From: an uncultured Flavobacteriaceae bacterium
GTDB taxonomy: Bacteria > Bacteroidota > Bacteroidia > Flavobacteriales > Flavobacteriaceae
Length of the DNA: 64,000 nucleotides
Assembly (NCBI GenBank): GCA_947486785.1
Contig: CANKUU010000002.1
Span: 175,682-239,681 of the forward strand
Reading direction: 5' to 3'
The number at the start of each line of letters is the position of its first letter. Positions within the stretch are counted from its first letter, which is position 1. The position numbers and the translations under genes are program-made. Below the pieces are notes generated by a model. The model made no database searches. It was not told the DNA's origin and worked only from the letters and a program-made list of their open reading frames with translations. Shown here piece by piece: positions 27,911-38,337 of this stretch.

Positions 27911-29365
27911 CTAGGGCATTTCTTTTGGAAACCTTACCGTAAATACAGTACCCTTTTGCGCTTGTGAAGTAAAATTTATACTTCCTTTATAACTCTCTAC
28001 TATATTTTTAACCATACCAAGACCTAAGCCCATTCCGCTAGATTTTGTAGTAAACTTTGGTTCAAATATTTTATCACGAAATTCGTCTTCAATACCAACT
28101 CCGTTATCGGCTATAGTTATTTTTACCTGGTCTTCTTCTGAAGCTACTGAAACCAAAATTCGAGGCGATGTAGTTTCTGGTAAAGCTTGAATAGCATTTT
28201 TCACTAAATTAGTTACTACCCGTATCAATTGAGTTCGATCTAGTTTTGCTATTATTTTTTCTTCATCAGAAATAAAATGAATATAATCTTCAGTAAAAAT
28301 ATCTAAGGCAAGCTTTACTATTTCTACCACATTTAAAGTTTCATTCTGTTGGGCAGGCATTTTTGCGAAATTAGAGAAAGCCGAAGCTATATTAGTCATC
28401 GTATCAATCTGCTGAATAAGAGTTTTTGAATACTCGGTTACCTTTTTATGAATATCGGGGTCATTTATGTCGAACTTTCGTTGAAAACTTTGAACACTTA
28501 GGCGCATTGGAGTTAATGGATTCTTTATCTCATGAGCTACCTGTTTTGCCATTTCGCGCCATGCTTGCTCTCGCTCACTCCGCGCGAGTTTTGTGGCACT
28601 TTGCTCTAGCTCATCAATCATAGCGTTGTAAGACGCTACCAGTTTACCAATTTCTGAACTATGGTCTTTAATAAATATTTTTTTATTGCGCTTGGTTAAA
28701 TCGGTCTTATTCATCATTGAAGAAACCTTTTCTAAAGACCGAGTAATATATTTTGAAATAAAATAGGCCAACGCAACTGCAACCAAAAGCATTAGAAAAC
28801 ATACCGTACCTAACCTAATAAAAATTTCTCTCAGCTCACGATCATAAAATGTATTGTCCTCGTAATAAGGCATACCTAATATACCAATTGGTTTGAATTT
28901 TTTATCAGTAATAAATGTATATGAAGCTTGATATTGGTCTCCAACGGTTGAATTACGTTCTACATATCGCTTTTCTGCACTAAACTCTAACTGATTTAGA
29001 ATATTAACATCTAAGCAATTTGAACTTAGGTCTATTTCAAACTGAGGGCGCGAACTTTTAATAAGGTTACCGTCAAGATCATAAAGATTAAAAGGAGCTG
29101 ATAAAACATCAGAAATTTGATAAATTTCATCTTTAAAGATGAGTCCTAAATATGCTGTAGTCTGCGGATAAGTAGTTTTCTTTAGAGCAAAATTTACACT
29201 CTGTTTCACTTGGTCTTCTTTCTTAGCCAATCGAAGTTTGTGATAATCCTTAGTTTGCTCTCGATACTGATAAAAAGTTACCCCAGCTATCAGCACAGAA
29301 GAAATGATCACCAGAACAATCATGGTAACAAAAATTCGTGTTCTAAGAGCTAAATTTTTAAACAA
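27911..29365 (-). CDS. NtrY-like sensor histidine kinase (HAMP, HisKA, HATPase)
   Basis: This 484-residue two-helix kinase has helix 1 at about 10-30 (IFVTMIVLVIISSVLIAGV), a periplasmic sensor region to about residue 185, helix 2 (LGTVCFLMLLVAVALAYFI), and HAMP (about 205-260). HisKA carries the His in MAKQVAHEIKNPLTPMR, and the HATPase domain has NLVKNAIQALP, ADNGVGIED and GLGLGMVKN. The KNPLTP sequence is typical of NtrY-type kinases. No response regulator is adjacent, so the partner must be encoded elsewhere. Confidence 0.92.
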   Translation of the reverse strand: MFKNLALRTRIFVTMIVLVIISSVLIAGVTFYQYREQTKDYHKLRLAKKEDQVKQSVNFALKKTTYPQTTAYLGLIFKDEIYQISDVLSAPFNLYDLDGNLIKSSRPQFEIDLSSNCLDVNILNQLEFSAEKRYVERNSTVGDQYQASYTFITDKKFKPIGILGMPYYEDNTFYDRELREIFIRLGTVCFLMLLVAVALAYFISKYITRSLEKVSSMMNKTDLTKRNKKIFIKDHSSEIGKLVASYNAMIDELEQSATKLARSEREQAWREMAKQVAHEIKNPLTPMRLSVQSFQRKFDINDPDIHKKVTEYSKTLIQQIDTMTNIASAFSNFAKMPAQQNETLNVVEIVKLALDIFTEDYIHFISDEEKIIAKLDRTQLIRVVTNLVKNAIQALPETTSPRILVSVASEEDQVKITIADNGVGIEDEFRDKIFEPKFTTKSSGMGLGLGMVKNIVESYKGSINFTSQAQKGTVFTVRFPKEMP

Positions 29366-29489
29366 TATTTTACGGTTAGAGGTTTAAAACAAAAAACAAG
29401 TTAGATTTTAACAAAACAAATATCGCACCAATTTTTACATTGTTTTTTGATTATCTCAAGTTCGCCTGTTAAGGTTATTTTTTTGGTGA

Positions 29490-30041
29490 TTACATTGATT
29501 CGTTACTGTTACGAATGCGTTTATATAATTTAATGCCAAGCATTAGTAAGATAGCCAAAACCAAAATACCAAACACCCCAAATATCCAATTAATAGCGCT
29601 TTTTAAAATCACTAAAAACACCACTGCGAAAAGAATGATGGTTGCACCTTCGTTCCAAATACGCATGTAATTAGAGCTATACTTTATATTATTACGCTGT
29701 AATTCTTTAAACATTTGATGATTTCTTAGATGATACAGCCATAACAAAACAACAAAAGTTAGTTTTACATGCATCCAAGATTGTTGTAACAAACTAGGGT
29801 TTAAAATTAATAAAATAAGCGCTAGTATGGTGCATAAAATTGACGATGGCCATCCTATGATTATCCAAAGTCGTTTTGCCATTAATTGCAACTGTTCGGT
29901 TAGTATTTCCTTTTCAGGAGACAATTTATCTGAAGCTTCTATTTGATAAATAAAGAGCCTAGGCATATAAAACAAAGCCGCAAACCAAGTTACCACAAAA
30001 ATAAGGTGCAAAGCTTTTATGTAATTATAATACTCAGACAT
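29490..30041 (-). CDS. hemJ: HemJ-type protoporphyrinogen IX oxidase (CopD/UPF0093 family)
   Basis: This 183-residue protein has four membrane helices. The N-terminal signature ALHLIFVVTWFAALFYMPRLFIY and the later WMHVKLTFVVLLWLYH (conserved His and Lys) match HemJ. HemJ oxidises protoporphyrinogen IX to protoporphyrin IX in bacteria without HemG/HemY. The rest of the haem pathway is encoded elsewhere in this window, which supports the assignment. It may share a transcript with the kinase gene, which starts 124 bases downstream. Confidence 0.88.
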   Translation of the reverse strand: MSEYYNYIKALHLIFVVTWFAALFYMPRLFIYQIEASDKLSPEKEILTEQLQLMAKRLWIIIGWPSSILCTILALILLILNPSLLQQSWMHVKLTFVVLLWLYHLRNHQMFKELQRNNIKYSSNYMRIWNEGATIILFAVVFLVILKSAINWIFGVFGILVLAILLMLGIKLYKRIRNSNESM

Positions 30042-30085
30042 AGGAAATGCAAATTAGGTATTTGAATGACCAAAAACTAATCATT

Positions 30086-33000
30086 TTACAAACGTATTGC
30101 TCCTACTCCTGCCTGCCATAATTTCTTATTAAAATTAGGAATGTCTATTTCTATCATTTGATTTGCTCTCGCCTTTAAACCTTCCCATTGTAAATCGAGC
30201 TCGAGGCGTCTATCTTTTGATCCTTTATTTACTTTAGGTATTTGGCTACCCCCTGTTTGATTTAATAAAAATAGATATTCAGCAGAAAACTTATTCTTAA
30301 AATTTTCCACATCATCATAAGCTTTCGATTTTCGCTGAATCATTTCACTATCCCAAGCAGACAATTTTTTCAATAAGGCTTTAGCGTCGTACTTTAAAGC
30401 TTCATCATTTAAACTAGTTATGAGTGTCTTTATCTGGTTTTGAACTTTAAATAAACGATTCACTTTAGTATGCATTTCAAATATTTTAGCCTCCATCTCT
30501 GTCATAAAAACATCGTGCTCATGATACTTTTCTGGGCTATTCTCATAGCTTGGTATCTTTAAAATTTGCCCCTTTGTTTCTACTACCGTATCTAACACCT
30601 TTAAACGCAGTGTGTAGCTGCCTGGTGGCACCCTATGACCTCTAAAATCTGCCTCTATGTAGGTGTTGGGTATACCTGGCAAAATAGGATAACGCATATC
30701 CCAAACAAAACGATTAAGACCTTCTTTCTTTGAAAGAATAGGTTTTGGAGGTGGCCCACCTCCATTATGCTTTATATAGCTTGTATCTTTTTTAGAGCTT
30801 ATGCTACGGATATGTTTACCATTTGCATCGCGTATCGTTAAAGAAATTTCTTTAGTACTGTCAAGTTTCGGTAGCTGATAGTAAATTACCATTCCGTTTG
30901 CTGGGTTTACTCCCTTAAACGGATTGGTTCCGTTAAATTTTTCGGAAGTTTTGCTTAGCGGACTCCCCCAAAACCCATTAAAAGTATCTACGGGCTTAAG
31001 TAGTTTTAAATGGGTGTTAAATGGCTCATAGGCGGCTACTGCATTAAGATCATCTAATATCCAAAAAGATCTACCAGATGTAGCCACCACCAAATTACCT
31101 TGATGCACTTTTAAATCAGTAATAGGTGTCTTTGGCAAATTTAATTGAAAGGGTTGCCACGTTTTTCCATCAGTATAAGAAATGTACATTCCTTGTTCTG
31201 TACCTGCATACAGCAGCCCTTTTCGCTTATGGTCTTCTCTAACTACTCTAGTAAAAGCCCCGTTAGGAATTCCAGAGCTAATAGAAACCCATGTTTTACC
31301 ATAATCTGTAGTTTTATAAAGCGCTGGCGAGTAATCATTAAACTTGTATCGCGTGGTTGCTATGTACGCTGTTGCCTTGTCATGGGGTGAGACCTCAATT
31401 GCATTTATCAAACACTCTTTTAAGCCCTTAGGCGTCACATTTTGCCAAGTAGCACCATTATCTTTAGTGAGATGTACCAAGCCATCGTCGCTACCCGTAT
31501 AAAAAACGCCCTTTTGGTGTGGAGATTCAATGATATAAGAAATTGTTCCATAATTTTCAGCACCCACAGCTTCATTTGTATACGGTCCACCACCATTACC
31601 TTGCAAAGCATCATTATCTCTCGTAAGATCAGGAGATATTTCTTGCCAAGTTTCACCCATATCTGTGGTTTTTAAAACAAGCTGCGCACATTTATAAAAA
31701 GTATTTGGCTCATGCACCGAACGAATAATAGGTGTATTCCAATTATATAAATATTTCATATCGCGCGACTCACGTCCTAAATATTGAATAGGCGCTGCCA
31801 TAACCTGCGTTGCCGCTTTTGACTTTGTATCTAATACCTCAACGGTCCCTAAATATTGCCCGCCCATAACATATCTTGGATTTTCTGGATCAAAAGCTAA
31901 AAATGCACTCTCACCACCTGCAGAATTACTCCAATCGGCTACGGTAATACCATTATTGGCTAAAGAAAGACTTGCGATTTTTACAGAAGAATTATCTTGT
32001 TGACCACCGTATATATTGTAGGGAAACAAATTATCAGTACTTATTCTATAAAACTGGGCAGTCGGCATATTATCTTGAGTAGACCACGTTTTAGCATAAT
32101 TAAAAGTAATACCGGCACCCCCGTCATCAGCAATAACCATGTTGTTCGAATTCTTGGGGTTAATCCATAAATCATGATAATCGCCATGAGGACCTGCTAA
32201 AGTTTCCCAAGTTTTACCTCCGTCTTTTGAGCGCAGCGCCGGAGCGCTTAGTACGTATACGGTATCTTCATTGTTTGGATCAGCAAAAACTTCAATATAA
32301 TACCATGCACGCTGCACTAAACGGTTATCCCCGCTCACCATACTCCAAGATTCGCCCGCATCTTCAGAAACAAAAAGACCTCCTTTATCAGCATTTGAAT
32401 CACTTTCAATTAAAGCATACACCTTGTTCGAATTTGCGGGGCTCACAGCTATTGCCATTTTTCCTTTCTCCTCCGGTAATCCTTTATGAATTTTAGACCA
32501 TGTTTCACCTGCGTCAACTGATTTATAGAGTCCGCTACCTTCTCCACCACTAATTACCATATTTGGCTTTCGCTGATGCTGCCACATTGCTGCATACATA
32601 ATCTCAGGATAATTAGCGTCTAACGATAACTCGGCACACCCCGTTAAATTATTTACAAACAAAACATTTTTCCAACTTACACCCCCGTCAGTAGACTTAT
32701 AAATTCCGCGTTCTTCGGTTGGGCCATACAAAGCACCTTGAGCAGCAACATAAACAATATCAGGGTTGGTAGGGTGTATTTTAATACGTGAAATATGCTG
32801 CGTTTTTTTTAACCCTATATGTTTCCAAGTTTTACCTGCATCTGTAGATTTGTAAACGCCATCGCCATAGGAGGTCATTACCCCACGAGGCGCATGCTCG
32901 CCCATGCCACAATAGAGTATATTTGGGTTAGATGGTGCAACTGCAATAGCCCCAACAGAGCCCATTTTAAAAAAACCATCTGATATATTTTGCCATCGTT

Positions 33001-33223
33001 GCCCAGCATCAGTGGTTTTCCAAAGTCCACCACCAGTAGTTCCCATATAATAGGTTAAAGGATCTGTAGTTACACCAGTAGCACAAACAGATCGCCCCCC
33101 TCTAAAAGGACCTATATTTCTATACTTTAAAGGCTTAAAATAGTCTTCAGCCGTTTGAGAAAAAGTGGTCAGGCTGGCGCATAGTAGCAGAAAAAATGAT
33201 ATGTTTTTCATTGATAGACTCAT
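30086..33223 (-). CDS. Secreted BNR/Vps10-like repeat protein, copy 2
   Basis: This 1045-residue secreted protein has a signal peptide ([15 protein letters not shown]) and a large beta-propeller region built from Asp-box/BNR repeats. Examples are [34 protein letters not shown] and [27 protein letters not shown] opens the mature protein. The C-terminal 300 residues hold a strand-rich domain and a helical end. Such proteins are often called glycosyl hydrolases, but no sialidase active site is evident, so binding or scaffolding is equally likely. The signal fits better if translation starts at the internal ATG at 33211. It is a tandem paralog of the next gene and lacks a T9SS sorting domain. Confidence 0.85.
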   Translation of the reverse strand: MSLSMKNISFFLLLCASLTTFSQTAEDYFKPLKYRNIGPFRGGRSVCATGVTTDPLTYYMGTTGGGLWKTTDAGQRWQNISDGFFKMGSVGAIAVAPSNPNILYCGMGEHAPRGVMTSYGDGVYKSTDAGKTWKHIGLKKTQHISRIKIHPTNPDIVYVAAQGALYGPTEERGIYKSTDGGVSWKNVLFVNNLTGCAELSLDANYPEIMYAAMWQHQRKPNMVISGGEGSGLYKSVDAGETWSKIHKGLPEEKGKMAIAVSPANSNKVYALIESDSNADKGGLFVSEDAGESWSMVSGDNRLVQRAWYYIEVFADPNNEDTVYVLSAPALRSKDGGKTWETLAGPHGDYHDLWINPKNSNNMVIADDGGAGITFNYAKTWSTQDNMPTAQFYRISTDNLFPYNIYGGQQDNSSVKIASLSLANNGITVADWSNSAGGESAFLAFDPENPRYVMGGQYLGTVEVLDTKSKAATQVMAAPIQYLGRESRDMKYLYNWNTPIIRSVHEPNTFYKCAQLVLKTTDMGETWQEISPDLTRDNDALQGNGGGPYTNEAVGAENYGTISYIIESPHQKGVFYTGSDDGLVHLTKDNGATWQNVTPKGLKECLINAIEVSPHDKATAYIATTRYKFNDYSPALYKTTDYGKTWVSISSGIPNGAFTRVVREDHKRKGLLYAGTEQGMYISYTDGKTWQPFQLNLPKTPITDLKVHQGNLVVATSGRSFWILDDLNAVAAYEPFNTHLKLLKPVDTFNGFWGSPLSKTSEKFNGTNPFKGVNPANGMVIYYQLPKLDSTKEISLTIRDANGKHIRSISSKKDTSYIKHNGGGPPPKPILSKKEGLNRFVWDMRYPILPGIPNTYIEADFRGHRVPPGSYTLRLKVLDTVVETKGQILKIPSYENSPEKYHEHDVFMTEMEAKIFEMHTKVNRLFKVQNQIKTLITSLNDEALKYDAKALLKKLSAWDSEMIQRKSKAYDDVENFKNKFSAEYLFLLNQTGGSQIPKVNKGSKDRRLELDLQWEGLKARANQMIEIDIPNFNKKLWQAGVGAIRL

Positions 33224-33259
33224 ATATTACGATAAATTACTCTTAATCACTGACTTAAA

Positions 33260-36200
33260 TTATTCTTCAACCGAAAGGTAATTTAATTTCAATTTGTTAA
33301 ACTCATCGTTAAAAGCCTCAATCTCGGTATTAATTAGCGTATCAAAAGTGCTTAATTGAGTTTTTATCTTAGCTGTTAATTCGTTTTTAACTGCAATATC
33401 TTGATCAGTAGGTGGAAAATCATCAATAGCTACTAAACTATTTAAATGTCCTAATTTATTGGTTAAACGAATTGGAAAATTTAGAGGATCCTGTCCACTT
33501 CTATTTTTAGTTTGATAGAGGGCCTTTTCAACAGCACTAAATTTCTCTTTCATCGCTTTTGCTTTTTCTACAAGTGCTTTCGTTTGCTCATTATCTTTGT
33601 ACTGCTTTACAAATGCATCGAGTTTTGCATTAATTTTTCTTATGTTTTTAATGGAATTATGCGCCTCTTCAATGGTAGTATTAATTGCGGTAACAAAATC
33701 ATATTGCTTTTGCATATCTTCAACAGAAGCTTCTGCCCTTGGATCAGGAATAATTTTAAAAATCTGAGAAGAAGAATTACCATTTACGTTAAGGTGCACC
33801 TTATAGTTACCAGGCACGGCTTTGGCACCCTCTAAATTAGCCCACCAAAGAATCATTCCTTTAAGTTTTTTGGCGCCCTTACCACGAGTATCCCACACAT
33901 GCGTATTTCCTCCCTTTTTTACTTCTAATTTTTTTTCCTTGTCTTTAGCTGAAGTACTATAAGTTGCTAAGGTATCACCAGCCATTGTGGTGTATGTCAA
34001 TTGAACACTATCTTTTTCACTATAATTTTTTAAATAATAATGTGTGATTACCCCATTAGGATGATTTTGTCCTGCGGTTTTTAAGGGCTTTTTAGATGCG
34101 TGTCCTTTGGTACGATATGCATCTTTTGGTTGATAAAGAATTGCGGACTTATCTTTCATAGACGCCTCTAATTGATGTAGTACAGTAAGGTCATCTAAAA
34201 TCCATAAACTTCGCCCTTGTGTAGCTACAATTAAATTATTCTCTTTTAGCGCCAAATCGGTAATTGGTACTATGGGCAAGTTCAACTGAAATGGACTCCA
34301 ATTGGCACCATCATCAAAAGAAATATACATACCTGTTTCGGTGCCCGCGTATAACAAACCTTTTCTTTTTGGGTCTTCGCGAACAACTCGCGTAAAATGT
34401 TCATTTTTAATACCGTTTGTTATTTTTTTCCACGATTTTCCATAATCGGTTGTTTTGTATAGGTAAGGCTTAAAGTCACCTAACTTATATCGTGTTGCTG
34501 CAACATAACAGGTGCCTTCATCAAAAGCTGAAGGTTCAATACTATTAATCATATTCCATTCTGGCATTGCTGTTGGGGTAACGTTTTCCCAATTCTTACC
34601 ACCATCTTTGGTAATATGTATTAAGCCATCGTCGCTACCTACCCATAGTAAACCTTCTTTTAACGGACTTTCATTTGCAGCAAAAATGGTGCAATAATAT
34701 TCTACACTAGTATTATCTTGTGTAATTGGACCACCGCTTGAAACCAATTTTGTAGGATCATTTCTAGTAAGATCATCACTTAAAAGTGTCCAGCTTTGCC
34801 CTTCATTCTCGGTTACATGAACATGATTTGAAAACGTATATAGCTTCTTAGGGTTGTGCTTACTAAACATTATAGGAAAATTCCATTGAAATCTATATTT
34901 CATTCCCTCTGCACCATGTCCCATGGGGTTGTCTGGCCATACATTTATACCTCTAGTAGTACCCGTCTTATGATTAACCCGCGTTAGAAACCCGTCATAA
35001 CTACCTCCGTATACAATATCATTGTTGGTAGGATCAATTGCTAAATGTGCAGATTCACCTCCAGCGGTTTCTTCCCAGTCCTTTGAGCTAATACTACCAC
35101 CATCGCTTCGATGGTTAATACGAAGCGTAGAATTATCTTGCTGTGCTACGTAAATTCTGTACGGCGTAGCATTATCAGTTGTAACTCTATAAAATTGAGC
35201 AGTAGGTTGGTTATAGTAGGTACTCCATGTTTCACCACCATCATAAGAAATTTGAGCACCACCATCATCACCAATTATCATGCGTTTAGAATTTTCAGGA
35301 GAAATCCATAAATCATGATGATCACCATGCGGCGCATTAAAGGTTTTAAAGGTTTTACCACCATCGGAAGATTTATGATATCTTACGTTTAAAACATACA
35401 CTACATCTTCATCTTCTGTATCTGCATATACCCGAGTATAATACCACGCACGCTGACGTAATTTGCGTTCTTCGTTTACAAGTGTCCACTTTTCGCCGCC
35501 GTCATCACTTCGGTACAAACCTCCTTTTTTCTTATTCTCTACTATAGCCCATACACGTTCAGAATTTTTAGACGAAACGGTAACACCTATAATACCTAAG
35601 GTGTCTTTAGGAAATCCTTCATTTTTTGAAATTTCGGTCCATGTTTCACCACTATCTGTACTTTTCCAAAGAGCAGATCCTTTTCCACCACTACTTAAAC
35701 TATAAGGTGTTCTTTGAGCACGCCATGTTGAAGCATATAATATTCTAGGATTGTTTGGATCAAAGGTTAAGTCTACCGCGCCAGCTTGATTGTTTACAAA
35801 TAACTTCTTTGACCATGTTTTACCACCATCAGTACTTTTATAAACACCCCTATCTTGCGTGGGTTTGTAAATATTACCCAATACTGCTGCGTACACCACA
35901 TTTGCATTTGTTGGGTGAATTTTAATTCGGGGTATATGTCTGCTGTTTTTCAATCCTGCTGAAACCCATGTTTTACCGCCGTTTTCTGATTTCCAAATCC
36001 CATAACCAGAAGACACATTACCACGAAGTGTTTTCTCACCACCACCTACATAAATTACGTTTGGATCACTTTTGGCTACCTCAACAGCACCAATACTTCC
36101 TCCAAAAAAACCATCAGAAATATTACTCCAGGTTCGACCCCCATCTAATGTTTTCCAAACGCCTCCGCCTGCTGCCCCAAAATAAAACAAATTTGGTTCT

Positions 36201-36397
36201 CCTGGCACTCCTGTAACTGCAGCAGAACGCCCACCTCTATGTGGGCCGATAGACCTGTACTCCATACTCGAGTACAGCTCTTGAGGGTACCCTATTTCTA
36301 CACCATTCGATTTTTTTCTTTTTTGGGCACTACTACCCATAGGCACTAAAAAAATTACCAGCGCAAAAAGGCTGATTTTAGCAAGTAAAGTTTTCAT
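33260..36397 (-). CDS. Secreted BNR/Vps10-like repeat protein, copy 1
   Basis: This is the paralog of the preceding protein and, like it, 1045 residues long. It has a signal peptide (ISLFALVIFLVPMGSSA), SIGPHRGGRSAAVTGVPG after the cleavage region, then many Asp-box repeats (KTLDGGRTWSN, KSENGGKTWVS, KSTDGGKTWSK, KSTDSGETWTE, RSDDGGEKWTL). A strand-rich segment and a helical C-terminal region complete it. The two genes are 36 bases apart and surely co-transcribed. The extracytoplasmic role is unknown. It starts divergently from the DNA methyltransferase gene, with 108 bases between. Confidence 0.85.
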   Translation of the reverse strand: MKTLLAKISLFALVIFLVPMGSSAQKRKKSNGVEIGYPQELYSSMEYRSIGPHRGGRSAAVTGVPGEPNLFYFGAAGGGVWKTLDGGRTWSNISDGFFGGSIGAVEVAKSDPNVIYVGGGEKTLRGNVSSGYGIWKSENGGKTWVSAGLKNSRHIPRIKIHPTNANVVYAAVLGNIYKPTQDRGVYKSTDGGKTWSKKLFVNNQAGAVDLTFDPNNPRILYASTWRAQRTPYSLSSGGKGSALWKSTDSGETWTEISKNEGFPKDTLGIIGVTVSSKNSERVWAIVENKKKGGLYRSDDGGEKWTLVNEERKLRQRAWYYTRVYADTEDEDVVYVLNVRYHKSSDGGKTFKTFNAPHGDHHDLWISPENSKRMIIGDDGGAQISYDGGETWSTYYNQPTAQFYRVTTDNATPYRIYVAQQDNSTLRINHRSDGGSISSKDWEETAGGESAHLAIDPTNNDIVYGGSYDGFLTRVNHKTGTTRGINVWPDNPMGHGAEGMKYRFQWNFPIMFSKHNPKKLYTFSNHVHVTENEGQSWTLLSDDLTRNDPTKLVSSGGPITQDNTSVEYYCTIFAANESPLKEGLLWVGSDDGLIHITKDGGKNWENVTPTAMPEWNMINSIEPSAFDEGTCYVAATRYKLGDFKPYLYKTTDYGKSWKKITNGIKNEHFTRVVREDPKRKGLLYAGTETGMYISFDDGANWSPFQLNLPIVPITDLALKENNLIVATQGRSLWILDDLTVLHQLEASMKDKSAILYQPKDAYRTKGHASKKPLKTAGQNHPNGVITHYYLKNYSEKDSVQLTYTTMAGDTLATYSTSAKDKEKKLEVKKGGNTHVWDTRGKGAKKLKGMILWWANLEGAKAVPGNYKVHLNVNGNSSSQIFKIIPDPRAEASVEDMQKQYDFVTAINTTIEEAHNSIKNIRKINAKLDAFVKQYKDNEQTKALVEKAKAMKEKFSAVEKALYQTKNRSGQDPLNFPIRLTNKLGHLNSLVAIDDFPPTDQDIAVKNELTAKIKTQLSTFDTLINTEIEAFNDEFNKLKLNYLSVEE

Positions 36398-36505
36398 TTT
36401 TTAAAGTTATAATTAGTCCATTCTAAAAGTAAGAAGAAAATTAACATTGCAAAAGTTAATATCGAACTATCCTACTCTAGATTTAAATTTTTAATTTCGA
36501 ATGAT

Positions 36506-37669
36506 ATGAAACAATTGAATACTGACATTAATACCTCTAAAAGTGCTTGGAACAAAGATGTTAAGGTCGAAGAAAATGGGTATTATTGGCTTCATGAACC
36601 AGTTATTACCAAAGGCGGTGAATTACCCACCGACAAACCCATAATTATTGAATTGTTTTGTGGTTGCGGAGGTACTTCTTTAGGCTTTGAAATGGCAGGT
36701 TATGAGGTGGTATTAGGTTGTGATATTCACACCCCATCTATTAAAACATTTCAAAAAAACCATCCGAATGCCACTACCATTATTGGAGATGTAAAAAAAG
36801 TTAATGCCAAAGATGTAAAAAACATTTTAGGCGATAGATCACTCGATGTTCTTATTGGAGGGGTACCATGCCAAGGGTTTTCACTTAACAATAGAAAGCG
36901 GCATATGCAAGACGACCGCAATTTTATGTATAAAGAATTTTTAAGGTTTGTAGAAATTTTACAACCTAAATCTGTGGTTTTAGAAAATGTATCTGGTATG
37001 AAGAGCGCAGGTAGTTTTGTTACTGATATAGAAAAAGAATTAGGTGAGGCAGGCCAAATGAAGGTTAAAAGCAAATTATTATATGCACCTAATTATGGTG
37101 TACCTCAAAAACGAAGTCGTCTCATTTTTGTTGGTACAAAAAATTCTGATTTTGATTTTAACAGCATACAAAAAACACATGGCCTGGAGGCTAGTGAGCC
37201 CTATGTGACTATTAAAGAAGCAATCGGTGATTTACCTACCTTAAAATCAAAAGAAACAAAAACGAAATATACTTCTAAACCTTTTTCTACCTATCAAAAA
37301 TTAATGCGTAGGAATGCTCCAAAAATACTCACCAACCACACTGCGCCAAACCACCCGATTGACACCATAAACCGCATCAAAAATACTGCACAAGGACAAG
37401 CGATGTACCCAAGATTTAAACAACGCATACGCTTGGCTTGGAACGACCTGAGCCCGACTCAAGTTTCTGGTGGAATACGACCACAATTTCAATTGGGGCA
37501 TCCGAAAGATAACAGAGGCTTAAGCATTCGCGAACGATGCAGAATTCAAAGTTTTCCAGATGATTTTGAAGTTTTAGGAGGTACCGTGCAAGCACGTGTG
37601 CAAACTGGCAACGCAGTACCTCCTCTTTTGGCAAAAGCTGTAGCGCTAGCCATTAAAAAACATCTGTAA
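36506..37669 (+). CDS. DNA (cytosine-5-)-methyltransferase, solitary
   Basis: This 387-residue enzyme has the motif order of m5C methyltransferases. Motif I is IIELFCGCGGTSLGFEMAG, motif IV the catalytic Cys in GGVPCQGFSLNNR, motif VI VVLENVSG and motif VIII QKRSRLIFVG. Motif IX lies around RLAWNDLSPTQVSGG and motif X in TGNAVPPLLAKAVA. The target-recognition region between VIII and IX is moderate in length, and specificity cannot be read. No restriction endonuclease, Vsr or specificity gene is adjacent, so it appears to be an orphan. It is divergent from the BNR pair and followed by a gene-poor interval. Confidence 0.93.
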   Translation: MKQLNTDINTSKSAWNKDVKVEENGYYWLHEPVITKGGELPTDKPIIIELFCGCGGTSLGFEMAGYEVVLGCDIHTPSIKTFQKNHPNATTIIGDVKKVNAKDVKNILGDRSLDVLIGGVPCQGFSLNNRKRHMQDDRNFMYKEFLRFVEILQPKSVVLENVSGMKSAGSFVTDIEKELGEAGQMKVKSKLLYAPNYGVPQKRSRLIFVGTKNSDFDFNSIQKTHGLEASEPYVTIKEAIGDLPTLKSKETKTKYTSKPFSTYQKLMRRNAPKILTNHTAPNHPIDTINRIKNTAQGQAMYPRFKQRIRLAWNDLSPTQVSGGIRPQFQLGHPKDNRGLSIRERCRIQSFPDDFEVLGGTVQARVQTGNAVPPLLAKAVALAIKKHL

Positions 37670-38337
37670 TGGTGAATTACCGCTTGTAATAACCCCTATT
37701 TCTTTCGATACTAAAAGTGACAGAACTAAACCTAAAATAGTTCTACATAATTAAGTTATCGTAAAAAATAGTTGCATGTGAAGCACTTTAATAGTTAAAA
37801 AGGTGACGTAATTTTAGTTGATAATGGCCAGTTTTTAGGGGGTAAACCCATTGGGTATACCTACATCTTAATGGCACTATTTGGCAGCCAAAAATTGATA
37901 TTTGTTTATGGCAAAATATTTAAAAACTTCTTTATTTACCCCCATAAAGAATTCTTTTGAAACCTAAATGTTAAATTTACTGTGTAACTAGCGAATATCA
38001 TAAGAAGAAAAAAGCATTTTATCTAAAATAGCTATTCATCGTAGTTACGGTTTTAAATGTTACTTACGAATCTTTAATTTATTTACACAACATTGAATTT
38101 AAAGTTGATCGTTTGGTACCAGAAAATACGATCTCATGCAACATGTGCAACCCTCTTAATGGCTAAAAATGAAAACATCATCGCTTAAAGGGTCTTCGGT
38201 CTTTCGAATCTAGAATTGAATCTTCCCAGAACTACAAAAAATGTATTCGAAATAGCACCTTTAACAAAATAATTTACAGTAATCGTTATTTTAATGCGTG
38301 TCGAAAAAGGCAAATGCTATAGTACAACTTTCATGCA
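37670..38337. other. Gene-poor interval beside the methyltransferase
   Basis: No accepted gene lies here. A protein-like open run of about 50 codons on the plus strand near 37800-37960 (VILVDNGQFLGGKPIGYTYI and ALFGSQKLIFVYGKI) lacks a normal start codon. It might be the remnant of a gene once linked to the methyltransferase. No terminator or RNA gene was recognised. Confidence 0.45.
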
